Assembly: GCF_000699445.3 (NCBI RefSeq)
Contig: NC_067196.1
Location: 35,236,616 to 35,300,615 of the forward strand
Length of the DNA: 64,000 nt
Source of the DNA: Schistosoma haematobium
Taxonomy: Eukaryota; Platyhelminthes; Trematoda; Strigeidida; Schistosomatidae
Reading direction: 5' to 3'
Under the pieces are notes generated by a model. It was not told the origin of the DNA. It did no database searches and saw nothing but the letters and a program-made list of their open reading frames with translations. Shown here piece after piece: positions 12,100 to 23,559 of this stretch. How positions within the stretch are numbered: the stretch's first letter is position 1; every line of letters begins with the position of its first letter. The position numbers were made by a program, and so were the translations under genes.

Positions 12100-13068
12100 T
12101 GACATTTCGCTGGCCCTACAGTCTACTATGATATTAGTTTTGCTCTAATAATAGACCTAATCCTAAAATTGCAGACATGTCATGATATAACTTCCTAATC
12201 TATAAGATCTTACGTAGAAGTCATGCCATCGTCTACATCAACTCATCGTATAGTAACAATCACCAATACATGATGTAGAACAAGCTTAGGCCAGAGAAAG
12301 AACAATATATTTAATATGAATTAAAGATATAAGATAACATTCAACAAGTACCACGCCTGCAAGACCGAGCCCTATCATTCGATCAACTTCAATTAATTCA
12401 ACTTATTCCTCCCGCCCTCTTCATCTCCGGGTTTTTCTCCGTGTTAAATGTTGAATGTCTGTTTCCCACGTTGTCTCGTATTAGGGTCCAGTGCCATTAC
12501 AGATTCATATAGAGCACCTTACTTGAGGAGAGCGCAGTGTCAATGCTATCTGTGGAGAAGTATTATTACCATGGTAAGCACCGAATAAGAATTCCAGTTC
12601 CCTCATATGCTTGTTGATCAGTCTACCAACTCTCGTACTGTGTTACCGCCCCATAGTTTTTTAGTAGTGTTTGGAGACTAACATATTCCCATTACGACTT
12701 TACAATCACACATGAACAGTTCATGACTGGCGTGCACTGTGGTCAGGTCGATGTTGGTTGTAAACATTAGGTCAAGTATATTATTCCTTCTAATCGGCTT
12801 TCAGACCTGTAGGATCCATTCGCAAAGTTATGTCCTTTCAACTAAATTTTTATATCGTCCTAGTACCAAAGCTGAATTCCATGTAAGGCTTAGTAGATTA
12901 AACTCACGTGTGTGATTGACGCAAAACAACGAAAAATACATTTGTCAACAGTTTATTATAGTTGGTACCCGCATGGAGTGGTTTGTATATACATCCCATC
13001 AGCAGATAATTTTGTGGAGTCACTTATAGTATCAAGATAGTCATTCTAAAATTTACATACTTGAGTGT

Positions 13069-13407
13069 TCAAATGGACATTAATAGTTGTACCGCCTGAC
13101 ATTGTATGGCGTCTGTCGTATAGAAATAAAAACAGTTGTCTACATTTAAGGAGTGATCAGACATAGTTGATTCACACCATATTCCCGTAATAAGGAAATT
13201 GTCTGGATTTACAGGGAGTAAAAGGGTCATAGCATAACTACTTTTATTGAGGAAAGATCGGGCACTGAGCGAACGAATAAAAGATTGAGAGGTATCATCA
13301 ACAAGCAGGTTATATATGTTATAATTAGTAGTTCCGTGAATACTTGAGGGATTGGGTAAGGTAGGAAGTGTTATGAGAAAGAGTAAATTCAGTAGTTTAG
13401 TCGGCAT
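13069..13407 (-). other. Candidate 112-aa ORF with signal-peptide-like start
   Basis: Starts MPTKLLNLLFLITLPTLP, which resembles a secretory signal peptide, followed by a polar region with several Cys near the end. A possible splice donor (GCG then GTACAA) lies near the C-terminal codons, so it could be a first coding exon. ORFs of this length are expected by chance in a 64-kb AT-rich window; there is no homology that I recognise. Confidence 0.2.
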
Positions 13408-13769
13408 TTGTAATATATTAACCGTTGCTGGTAGAGAAGCCGGAAAACGGCAAAATTAATATCTAATTGCTGTCGACCTTAACATCTAATAGTATTTTGA
13501 TGTATATCCTGACAGCTGAACCAAGAGAGCTGTTAGGCTTACATAAGAGACTGTTTAGCCGTCATAATTCAAGTTATTTCTTATATCTAATGTACTTGTA
13601 ATATGTCTCAAACATCAGTCTATACTTTTTGTGGTTTCTCCGTAATTTTTGGGGAATCACTTGTCACTAAACATGCCTTAATGGCCCGGTATCTTACTCC
13701 CATTGGATCGTATGAATGATTGTTATTGAAACACACATGTCATCTATCCTTATATAAAGTTATCGACTT

Positions 13770-14131
13770 AATCCGCGTTAGTGAATAACGGAATTAAATA
13801 AACCAAATACGAAAATGAAGTTTTGAATACATATATTTTGTACACCCAGTGATTTGAATAGGCAATCAGGGAGACGAAACAAAGAGGGAAGAGCGAAGTA
13901 AATTGAAGAAGACAAGCGAGACAACTCGATTCAATCAAGCGTTAATGAATATTTATAACCTGATAAAAATAAGCTACAGACATGTGATGAGTAGGATAAG
14001 ATGTACACACACGCTGATCTAAAAACAATCGGAAAAATAATACAGTAAGTGAAAAGATCAAAATGTGGTTTAAGAATAGATAGATTGACTTGTCCGGAAG
14101 CTAGAATAAACAATGTGGGTTTAACATAGCA
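13770..14131 (+). repeat. Dispersed repeat, copy 1
   Basis: Shares GCGTTAGTGAATAACGGAAT near its left end and CTTGTCCGGAAGCTAGAATA near its right end with copies at about 16030-16340 and 63510-63868, all in the same orientation. The right edge reads AACATAGCA. The size and TG-type end on the opposite strand would suit an old solo LTR, but this is not proven. Confidence 0.45.
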
Positions 14132-14329
14132 CATGACGTTACATTACTCTCCACAATGCTTCCAGTGTTTTTCCGATGTTCATATATATTTATCTCTGGT
14201 GAATAATCAGCTATATAATTTTTGTCACCGTTTTAAGCATTGGTCGTATCACAGTTACTAAAACTAGACGTTGCACAAACAGAATTACCAGCTGTATTAT
14301 CTGAGCCACTGACAGAACAATTGTTTGTA

Positions 14330-14460
14330 TTCCGATAACAATCAACATACTTGAGTTCATTTTTAGCCAAGAAAATCTTTCTGTGATCAGTTTCACAGTA
14401 GTGCAGACCCCTGGATGAGATAATGAGTGGAGACAGTTAAAACCCATCTTCCTGTACACC
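14330..14460 (-). pseudogene. Gypsy integrase zinc-finger fragment
   Basis: The minus-strand peptide contains LHSLSHPGVCTTVKLITERF followed by SWLKMNS. This matches the histidine half of the HHCC zinc finger at the start of Ty3/Gypsy integrases (H…SHPG…T..L…RF.W..M). No intact continuation is seen, so this is a decayed fragment. Confidence 0.5.
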
Positions 14461-14519
14461 AGTAGCATGAATGGTCTGTGTGTTAGTACAACCAAACAAT
14501 TATTTCCGTTTTTACCATT

Positions 14520-16029
14520 AATGCAGAGGAATAATAGATACTGAGTATCAATGTGGTTACATATGAAGTGTTACAAATAAAGAAAATGTGGTCTTTATTT
14601 TTCTGTTACAAAAATCATTAAATATACAGTCACTATACCTTCTAGTCCATCATCAAGGAAGCAAAACCCATATTTACTCAGTCCTTATAACTTTGTAAAG
14701 TTGTTGGCCACAGTATAACCTCAAAATGAAGAGGAAAGAGCAGTGCATCCTCAAACTCTCTAATAAGCGTAGAAAATTCAAGTGACAAGTCATCTTGTTA
14801 TTTGAGCACAAAACAACCCTAGTTTATTCATATATTTTGATCTCTAACATATCTCTAAAGGAGATACATGTTAATCGATGAAATATTCTATCTTAAAAAT
14901 ATAAATTAACAGATCAGACCACTTTGAGCTATCGAAAATATATACACTCCGGTAAACATTCCTTTTTCGTTAAAAGCTGTGGGTTTAAATTTTATAGAAC
15001 TTTTGGCTAAATTCGACAAATATTAAGATTAATATGACTGTAAAAGGTATATATACGTAAGGAAGCTCGTTAAGCAAATGGTAAATTGACCAAACTCAAT
15101 GGGATAGTGATTTAATTTCATCGGGAATTAATTACCATATCAGTAAACAATTGGGTGCTCATTAATGAATAGCCTCGAGATCACTAAATCAAGATTATTG
15201 CTAGGATCTCCAACATGCGAAATCAATGTTCTATGTAATTACCCAGTAATGATATTTGATGACGATTACATTATACTGCAGACCGATTAAAGTTAGAAAA
15301 TGTGGAATACTGGATTACGACCTAATGGTTGGACGATACCATGTTTATTACCAAATTCCGGACTCTACAATACTAAGGAATCTCACCAATGTGCGGTTTT
15401 AATTGGTTTTCAGTAGTTCCTCACATGATCTTAGATATATTTCCTAATGGTCTTTACAAATCAGCTCGGTTGACAGCGGTTACATAGTGAATAAAACTGA
15501 TATAAAATGGATATATCGTAAACTTTCGACATTTTCCAAAGGGATCCGATCCTGTCTCCCATATATAGCAGTGGCTATAGGGATCAGAACACATAACCCT
15601 AGTCTACGTATTCAGGAGAAACTTGTGAGACCCCTGTACCTTCCTCGGCTGTTTATGACTTAATAAACGATTTTACTAATTTTTCACATCACCTATCTGT
15701 GTCGTTTTTTACCTCTTTCCGTATACATTCTTCACTATCTAGTTATTTACACACTTCCTATTACGTGATTTCAACGATGTTTCGTGACTGTTTGTTTATA
15801 CAGGTTTGACCTACTTTATATGCTGAACTACTGACTAGGATCTTTATTTTATCATTCTTATCACAACTAGTACTGTGGTTCACCATTCTAGTGGTTCGAG
15901 ATTTGATTCCGATCCGGATGAGTGTATGACTAAGCCATGAATATAAATCTTTCATTCAACCCTGTATATTACGTTTAGGCTAACCCTGCTTGAGCGACGG
16001 GGGTAACAAAGAGCCAAATATGGATTAAT
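14520..16029. other. No gene recognised
   Basis: AT-rich sequence with no open frame or motif I can support. A short B-box-like stretch near 15895-15920 (GGTTCGAGATTTGATTCC) might be a decayed tRNA-derived SINE, but too little remains to call it. Confidence 0.3.
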
Positions 16030-16340
16030 TGGGATGAACTTATTTCAGGCACTCGTTTACTCAGACAGACATTAAGAATGAGAAACAGGAAAACGAAGTG
16101 TAGATGAGAACGCAAACGTATCAACTCCATTTGGTAAAACGTGATTCACTATTTACAGCAATAAAATAGGACGAAAACATGTGATGAATGGGGTAAGCGA
16201 TACACAAACATGCTAATGTAAAAGCAACTAAGGTTATAGGCGTATAACTGACAAGGTCAAAGCGTGACTTAAGGAGAATAAATTAATTGATCTGTCCGAA
16301 AGCTAGAATAACTAATGTGGGTGTGACAGTACTAAACACC
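16030..16340 (+). repeat. Dispersed repeat, copy 2 (diverged)
   Basis: Matches the right part of copy 1: ACATGTGATGA, then TGTCCGAAAGCTAGAATAAC and ATGTGGGTGTGACA. It is more diverged than the copy at 63.5 kb. Confidence 0.4.
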
Positions 16341-17548
16341 ACACTAGTACACTTGCCTTCTTCCTATCAATTCATACCTTTTACCCATTGTGTAGTTATG
16401 CAACCGATTTATTTGCGGTCATTAATTCATAAATTGCCTTTATTGACCTCATATTTTCATATAAATGTTTATTTATATTAGAGTGGAGCCTAATGACGAC
16501 CTGATTGAAAACAGTATGTTCGCTTATATGTTGTTCTATCACAGGTTTTTCAACTGATTGACAATATTTAAACAACCACCAATTATTACACATTGATACC
16601 CACACTACAATTTAATGTTGCTCACTTACATTGAGATGGAAATGGTTATTTTGACTAATTACAACGGTTATATTTATGTCAGTATCGTTATAAGCCACTC
16701 GTCTAGTACACTAAGAAGATAGTATTTACCATCCCAACCACTTAATATTATGGAAGAACAGTGTTCTTTGAGAACATTGTCGTTCTAGACAATATCTTTA
16801 GTGCCAAATTGGAGTCAACTGTGATTTTCCAATATCACTGCTAACTTTGTCAATATAAATCGAATCCTAATACACTTTGATTACAAAATTAAATAATCTT
16901 ACAGTTTAAAGTCTTGTTACCACAGCCTAAGGCAAAGCCACACGAGTAATTTGAGTCGCCGACTAATTCTAATCTCAAATTACAAAATTCATCTTTGGAA
17001 ATGCCGCATCAGATGAAAACATATACATTTCAATTTAGAAATAAAAGTCTGTCTATCAAGTACCTTTCTATTCAGTAGAGAGAACAATGAGTTATTGCAC
17101 AATAGTTGAAGAATGTCTCTTGTAGAAACGAAGTATCCTGATTTAGGAAATATTAAATCCATAAAATAATATAAACAGATCAATTACAAAGTTACTGTAT
17201 CATGCTGGGAAAGTGTTCATACACCAATCTAACACCAGAAGACAGAATATTACTTGACGGCTTCACGGTGTTGAGGTATACTACTGTGATATAGCAGATC
17301 TTCGCCAGAAACACACAATCGGTCTAAATCTATCACAGATCTGAAACAAATTGATTGTCATTTAGACATTTATACCCAAAGTCAAGTTTAATAGTATGCA
17401 ACATAATTAAATAAAACTTAAACCAGTTAAAAAAGCGTACTTTGCAGGTTTATATAATACATGATACAAATCTATCAGTGCTAATCTGCCTATTACTTTG
17501 GTTATGACCGATCAACAAATACGATACGGTAACTAAGCTAGACGACAT
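16341..17548. other. No gene recognised
   Basis: AT-rich sequence; the short ORFs at 16396-16605 and 16989-17183 show no domain, splice context or repeat similarity that I can recognise. Confidence 0.3.
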
Positions 17549-17860
17549 GACTTTCGTAACCAGTAGTTGGAAACTCTGGGTGACATGGCTCAGAATCGAT
17601 CACAATGGCGTAGGTGTATACACTCTCTGTCTTCCCTTAGACTAAGAGAATAAAATCGCTTCATATCTTTCTTTCTACGAACTAATTCTTTCTTCCTGTA
17701 CTATGTTCTTATATGCAATCTTTCTTTTATATCTTACCACCACTGAATTAACCACTATGAATTCGGTGTTCAGCTTGTTGTGCTAATGAGGTATGGCAAC
17801 TTGGACCGATGCACATATGTGCCTGGTCCTACGTTGTAGCTGACTGACTGACTGAACACC
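17549..17860 (+). mobile_element. 5'-truncated LINE (family A) 3' end
   Basis: Closely matches the 3' end of the LINE copies at 35.5-39.2 kb and 50.8-52.6 kb: the end of the RT ORF, then an untranslated tail ending in repeated CTGA/TGAC units (about 17842-17857). The short simple-repeat tail is typical of RTE-clade LINEs. It starts abruptly at 17549, the usual mark of incomplete reverse transcription. Confidence 0.8.
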
Positions 17861-18265
17861 AAGAAAACTTCGTTGGTTAATTCTGCCTGACCGTCCTTCA
17901 CTTTTAGGAACTGTCGAATTTATACATAAGATATTTTAAAATATACTTAAACATTTTAACCAACAAACCACTGATAACGACAAAAACAGTGACTAGGTTG
18001 TGTTTTAGTTTGATAATTAGATTTCAATGAAACTGTCTATTTACCGATGACACTTTCCATCAAAGTGAATCGTTCAGAGTAACATACCTAACAAATTTAA
18101 AACTTGTGCTGGACCAATAAAAACACTATTCTATACGCCATATGAAATAAATCCGTTGTTAGGAAAACTGAAAGCAACTTTAAGTAGACTGATGGAAAAC
18201 TTGTTTCTGACAATGTCTGTTAGAGTACCTAAAACAAGAAGTGGACCCACTCCATTTACCCTGTA

Positions 18266-18813
18266 TCAAACTAAATAGTAATACAGTTGTGTACGATAAC
18301 TCTGTATTTTATCGAGAATAAACATCACAAGATATTTAGTTAAATCGCTTAAAGCTGTGAATTTTTCGGTATACTCGTCTAACGAAACTACGTCACACAT
18401 ACCGAATAAGTAGGTCCACAAATCTCGAACATTAACGACCACTAATTGACACAAGTAATAAAAAATATTTATAATTGAACTATATAGGGAGTAAGTATTG
18501 AAAGCTATGCTTACTCAGCCTCAAAATATTTCGACATACATAGCCTGCGTAGGCCACCAACACCCTTCGATGAAAGCGGTGTGACTGTTTTCATAATGAT
18601 CACATCGGTTGGTTCATCAGCAGAGAGATAATTTTCATCTGTATTGTCGACATTCACAAACTGGATTTGTCTAAAAATATACAAAATTAACATGGCCATA
18701 CATAAAAATATATAAAGTCTACCTGTCAAGCTTTTCTTCCCAAGATAATAGTTCCAATTTCCTCTTTTTATATTTCATCTCAGATCTAGTGTCAAATAAA
18801 TACTGTCCGTAGT
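18266..18813 (-). CDS. 3' end of an unidentified host gene with micro-introns
   Basis: Three minus-strand exons join in phase: 18813-18723 (91 bp), 18670-18515 (156 bp) and 18479-18266 (214 bp, ending in TGA). They are separated by introns of 52 bp (18722-18671) and 35 bp (18514-18480), each GT…AG. Phases fit at both junctions (phase 2 each time). Peptide landmarks in order are DYGQYLFDTR, SWEEKLDRQIQFVNVD, GGLRRLCMSKYFEAD, RDLWTYLFGMC and LDEYTEKFTALSDL. A possible upstream exon at 19099-18966 encodes a hydrophobic start (VSFLLAIFAYV), but its phase does not fit directly, so an exon may be missing or this one is wrong. I do not recognise the family. The upstream side is blocked by the LTR element at 19289. 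Confidence 0.55.
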
Positions 18814-19288
18814 CTAATCGGATAGAAATTTTTTCAATTTATACAGAGTTTACGACATGAATCAAAGAAAAAAGACAACAGACATGGAAAATTAAACACT
18901 TAACTAGCCTTGTGAGATTAGTTGTTTGCTTATTAGAGTAGCATTGAAAACAAGTTATTTTTTACCACCAAACAATTGCTCCAAACCACTTAGGTTTAAT
19001 AACTGGCATCTGATTGAGTATGTAACTCATCATACCCCCAATAACCGAAATATCTATACGTTTTCTTACATATGCAAAAATAGCTAACAGGAATGATACC
19101 TATGTCGTTTAACACTGTTTCTTATTAATTCTTCTACTAATCGTTTTAAATTATCCCCATATACCTGTTGTAACCGGTAAAATACAAATGACAGCAGTCT
19201 GAACTATGAGACCACAATGTTTGCAATACAGAGAAACTTTTTCTTTTGTAGAACACTGTGAATGTATGTAATACACTCACATTTATCA

Positions 19289-19641
19289 TGTAAAACAATG
19301 GACAACAATCAGCAGTGACACAAGCCTCAACAGCTATAGCACGTACTATTAACGTTTACTTGCAAGCAGGAGCGATCTGAAACACAACACAACAGTCAGG
19401 ACCGGCAGATGCCACTCCAGTAAGAACACGGCGTACGGGCACAACAGAGATATATTGAAAAACTGAATTACGCGGTTTAATTACAAAAAGCGAAGTCTAT
19501 TACAAAACGGTTTTACTCATTATCCTGCAGGTTTAGCCTGCGCAAGGCTTCTTCTAGTACGTTCACTTCCTGTTGCTCTGCAAAAAGGAAAACAAACTCG
19601 CATTAGTAAAGTCATATGTAATGATTTTTGATACCGTTACA
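19289..19641 (-). mobile_element. 3' LTR of the deleted Gypsy element
   Basis: Bounded by TGTAAAACA at the left and GATACCGTTACA at the right; read on the minus strand it starts TGTAACGG. A purine-rich tract (minus strand GGAAAGAGGGGG) lies just outside the right end, as expected for the 3' LTR of a minus-strand element. 353 bp. Confidence 0.65.
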
Positions 19642-19867
19642 CTACCCCCTCTTTCCATGATGCACTGTCCTCAGTGCCCGGTGCTGGACAAACATGTTTA
19701 ACATAGCAAGAAGATGTATGATAACGACACGTCTTACCTCTGTTCCGTACACGATTATGCCCACATTTCCGGGCTTTTCGACCGAAATGATGGCAGTAAA
19801 AACATTCGGTTTCTCGATTCTGTTGATTGATTCGCGGTGGTTGTATCGAGGGACGATAATTGACCAC
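19637..19867 (-). pseudogene. Gag zinc knuckle fused to pol end
   Basis: The peptide contains ETECFYCHHFGRKARKCGHN followed by CRYH, a nucleocapsid-like zinc knuckle close to the one in the element at 20.7-25.4 kb (ECFYCRRFGKNAKKC). It then passes directly to a short tail (PAPGTEDSASW) resembling the last residues of pol in that family. The whole of RT to integrase is deleted between them. Confidence 0.6.
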
Positions 19868-19956
19868 AGAAAGTGTTTGTGCAGGATCAAACTGGCGCGC
19901 GACCCCGACTCTTGGATGGCCATCGCCGTCGAATAGATCGAAGTTGTGGTGCTCGG

Positions 19957-20655
19957 TAACTTGTTAGCAGCCGTTAATCGAAGGATTGTGGTTCTTAAGT
20001 CCTGTATACTTTTAGTTTAGGTGGCATGCATAAGAGGTGCTGGCGCAGTGCACCAGGCGAAAGCCCTTCTACAAAACGTGAGCGTACAAGTTCTCGGACC
20101 GAGAATTCTAGGTTGGGAAAAGCTTGGATGGCTGCTTGCTGTAAGGAATGGAGGTAGTCTATTGGTTCTTCACTCGTCGTTTGGCGTCGAGACAAAACTG
20201 GATAGTTGTCAGCTGACTGTCCACTGCCAGAGAAGAACATTAGTCTAAAATTCTCCGATTCTGGGAAGATGGCTCTTTTCGCCTCCTCATCATCTAAATA
20301 CGACAAGAGCCACAGCTAACGGTTTTGCTGTATCCAATTCACCTTCATAGAATTGGAGAATTTTAGACGAATGTTTTTCTCTGGCGGTGGATAGTCAGCT
20401 GACAACTATCCAGTTTTTGTCTCAACGCCAAACGACGAGTGAAGAACCAATAGACTACCTCCATTCCTTACAGCAAGCAGCCATCCAAGCTTTTCCCAAC
20501 CTAGAATTCTCGGTCCGAGAACTTGTACGCTCACGTTTTGTAGAAGGGCTTTCGCCTGGTGCACTGCGCCAGCACCTCTTATGCATGCCACCTAAACTAA
20601 AAGTATACAGGACTTAAGAACCATAATCCTTCGATTAACGGCTGCTAACAAGTTA
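19957..20655. repeat. Inverted repeat (gag hairpin), about 304-bp arms, 90-bp loop
   Basis: The left arm 19957-20260 and right arm 20351-20655 are reverse complements with few mismatches. Both arms encode the same capsid stretch (…IDYLHSLQQAAIQAFPNLEF…) on opposite strands, left arm on minus and right arm on plus. The 90-bp loop holds the two gag breakpoints. A transcript crossing it would fold into a long stem. Confidence 0.85.
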
Positions 20656-20695
20656 GTAAAGTCACATGTAGTGATTTTTGATACCGTTACACAGC

Positions 20696-21008
20696 TGTAA
20701 CACGTGTAATCAGCAGTCACTGGAAGACGGGAAGACCTAAAGCCCAACACACACAATGTTAACTGAACACTCTACATCACAGAGAGAACGAGGAATGGAG
20801 GCCAATAGACGTTTATTTAAAAATTAAAATCCGCGGGTTCTGTACAGAAAGAGAGCTAGTTTACAAAACGGTCTTATGAGTCATCTTGTAAGTTCAGTGC
20901 GTGTAGGGCTTGCTCTTCTTCTAAAGCGTTTATTCTTGCTTGCCCTGCAATAGAAGGAAAACAAAATCTATTAACAACATCATACATGATGATTTTAATC
21001 CCGTTACA
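20696..21008 (-). mobile_element. 3' LTR of Gypsy element
   Basis: Runs from TGTAACACGTG to CCCGTTACA, 313 bp, with inverted ends TGTAAC/GTTACA. The minus-strand purine tract GGAGAGGGGCG lies just outside at 21009-21020, marking this as the 3' LTR. No difference from the LTR at 25124-25436 was seen by eye. Confidence 0.92.
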
Positions 21009-21019
21009 TCGCCCCTCTC

Positions 21020-22160
21020 CTAATGAGGCACTGTCCTCAGTGCCTGATCTTGGGCATGGGTATGCTGTCCCTCCTTCAGGTGGTACTTCGTAAAATCTAG
21101 TGGCCGGCGGTGGATCAGCGAGTTGAGCATCGAAGGAAATGTCGTCCGATCGGGTTTTATCTGGTTGTAGTGCACCGTTATCACATCGTCTTTAGGTCGT
21201 TGTATGTTACGCAATACAAACGTGGTGGGCGATCGGATGAGGACAATTTCAAAGGGGCCTTGCCAGGGTTGATGGAATTTACTGCAACCCCCTAGCGACG
21301 TCATTGGGCGGCGTAACTAGACGCGATCTCCAACCGTATACCTAGGTCCTTGTGCTTGACGATCATATATATCTTTTTGGTGTCCACTAGCCTTGCCTAA
21401 GTTAATGTTGACCAGACGGTAGGCATCAGCTAGTCGGTTGCGAAGAGTACGTATGTACGGAACATGCTCTTGTTCTTCGTAGGGCAGCAGGGGTGACTGT
21501 ATCTCTACTGGTAGGCGTAGTTCGTGCCCGAACAGCAAAATAGCAGGCGAGAATCCCGTGGACCCATGTACCGACGTACGATATGCTAAAAGGCATTGGG
21601 GAGCACCTCATCCCATAACTCAGGTGACGATCTGCTGACAAACGACTGCAAGATGGCTTTAATAGTTCTGTTTGTTCTTTCTACGAGGCCGTTACCTTCT
21701 GGGTGATAGGCGGTGGTGTGTGTCTTCTTGATTCCTAATAGCCGGCATATCTCAGTAATGAGGTGGCTTTCAAAGGATGGACCTTGGTCGGAGTGGAGTG
21801 AGACAGGGGCACCATAACGGGAGACCCAGTGATCGATGAAAGCTCGGGCAACAGTAAGGGCGTCTTGCTGTGGAAGGGGTACAGCTTCGCACCATTTAGT
21901 GAAATAATCCACCATAACCAGTATGTGGCGGTTCCCGTTTTTGTCGTAGTTAGTGGTCCCATGATGTCTATACCGACTCGCTGGTGTGGTCCTGTCGTCA
22001 CCATCGGCGTCATTGGTGCACGGGGTGTCTGCTGAGGCGATTTAAAACGGCAGCACGTGTTACAATTCTTGCAAAACTGAGCTACATCTTCGTGTATGGA
22101 AGGCCACTAAAAGCGTTGACGGACAGCGTGTTCAGTTCTCCGTTCTCCCGCATGACCAAG
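21020..22160 (-). pseudogene. Gypsy integrase, broken
   Basis: Minus-strand pieces in order are the HHCC zinc finger (H's before 22107, CKNCNTC near 22055), the DDE core and the C-terminal domain. Core landmarks are VGIDIMGPL, LHSDQGPSF and HPEGNGLVERTNRT, supplying the D, D and E. C-terminal landmarks are YTVGDRV and QPWQGPFEIV. Breaks seen are a TAG at 22107, frameshifts near 21930 and 21560, and a TAG at 21317 in the C-terminal domain. The protein would have inserted the element's cDNA into the genome. Confidence 0.85.
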
Positions 22161-23556
22161 TTCGCGGTGTACCTGTTCCACAATACTCTCAACTTTCACT
22201 CGCGGTACTATCAGTAAGGGTTGTTTTGATTCATTCATTAGGAATAATGTGTCACCATATAGCTTGAAGTTACCCCATTTGGTGCAGATACGACGAGTTG
22301 TTACGGATTGATCTTTAAGCTTCCTCATGGATGGCTTACTATTTCCATGTAGCTGTCTTTGATAAACAATCTGTAAGTCTGGATCTGCTGCTTGTAGGGA
22401 GGGCCAGTCTGTCTCTGAAGCTGTACTAAGAATTGCGTTAATAATATCTGTGGTCTGGGGTATTCGGGAGAGGGCATCCGCGTTTGCATGTCGATTTCCC
22501 GGTCGATACTCGCATGTGAAATCGAACTCTTGTAGTCTCTCCTGCCAGCGTGCCACTTGCCCTTCTGGTTCGCGGAAAGAGCGCACACGAAAGGGTTTGC
22601 CCAGCAGATAATGGCGAAAATGTTGTAAGAATTTTACTAGTGCTAACATCTCCCGACGTGTTGTAGAATATCGTGCTTCACTCTTATCTAGTCGTCGACT
22701 AGCATACGCAATGACCCTTTCGTGTCCATCTCGAGCTACTTGTGATAAAACTGCTCCAATAGCCGAGGAACTAGCATCCGTATCAAGTATAAATTCGCCT
22801 CCGTCTGCTGAAGTATCTGGGAAGGCTAATATAGGTGGAGAAGTTAACCGAGCCTTCAAAGCATCGAACGCCTGTTGACACTCGCTGGTCCATAAAAATT
22901 TTCGTCCTTTGTGGGTTAATCGGTGTAAAGGTGCTGCTAATGATGCGAAATCACGTACGAAGCGTCTATAGTAAGAAGCTAGTCCAAGGAAGCTACGAAC
23001 GTCTTCAGGTGATTTTGGTTGCGGCCAATTAACAATCACACGTGCCTTTTCTTTATCTGTTGCCACTCCATCTTCTGTAATGCGGTGCCCTAAGAAAAGC
23101 ACTTCTTTTTGCAATAGTCGACATTTAGATGGTTTCACTTTTAGGTTATGCTGCCTAATACGTTGTAGGACTGCCTTCAAATTGGCATTATGTTGTTCTG
23201 GCGTGCTGCCATATACAATAATATCGTCAAGGTAGATTAAGCACTGGTGCGGTACGAGACCTTGCAGAACCGTCTGCATCAATCGTTGAAAGGTAGCTGG
23301 GGCGTTAGTTAGCCCGAAAGGCATTACTTGAAATTCATATAAGCCATTAGGCACTACAAATGCAGTTTTTTTTCTATCTTGGGGTCGGACTTCCACTTGC
23401 CAATACCCTGATGCTAAGTCTAACGTTGAGAACCAGCGAGCACCTTTCATGGCATCTAAGGTAGCGTCTATCCGTGGAAGTGGAAAAGAATCACGCTTAG
23501 TTATAGCATTAAGGCGTCGGTAATCTACACACAGTCGTAGGGAGGAATCCTTCTTT
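22107..23556 (-). pseudogene. Gypsy reverse transcriptase and RNase H
   Basis: The longest intact piece of this element, 447 codons from the first ATG (23450) and open upstream to about 23556. RT landmarks are LRLCVDYRRLN, FSTLDLASGYWQ, MPFGLTNAPATFQRLM and the catalytic YLDD (LIYLDDIIVYG). RNase H begins FILDTDASSSAIGAVLSQ and has RREMLALVKFL. About 9-10 residues that normally follow FRVR in this family are missing (near 22578), removing the segment with the third acidic residue, so RNase H is probably inactive. It ends in the integrase zinc-finger start. Confidence 0.9.
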
Positions 23557-23559
23557 TTA

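Larger units (their letters stand above)
19289..20692 (-). mobile_element. Deleted Gypsy-type element carrying an inverted gag duplication
   Basis: On the minus strand the parts are a 37-bp remnant of an LTR end (20656-20692), gag copied twice in opposite directions (20655-20351 and 20260-19957), a gag zinc knuckle fused straight to the end of pol (19867-19642), and a complete 3' LTR (19289-19641). Protease, RT, RNase H and most of integrase are gone. The family is related to, but distinct from, the element at 20696-25436. It abuts that element within 4 bp. Confidence 0.75.

Noticed and set aside
18966..19099. Upstream exon of the minus-strand micro-intron gene
   Set aside because: Open and bounded by GT/AG, but it ends in phase 2 while the next exon needs phase 1. 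It is kept only as a note in that gene's entry.
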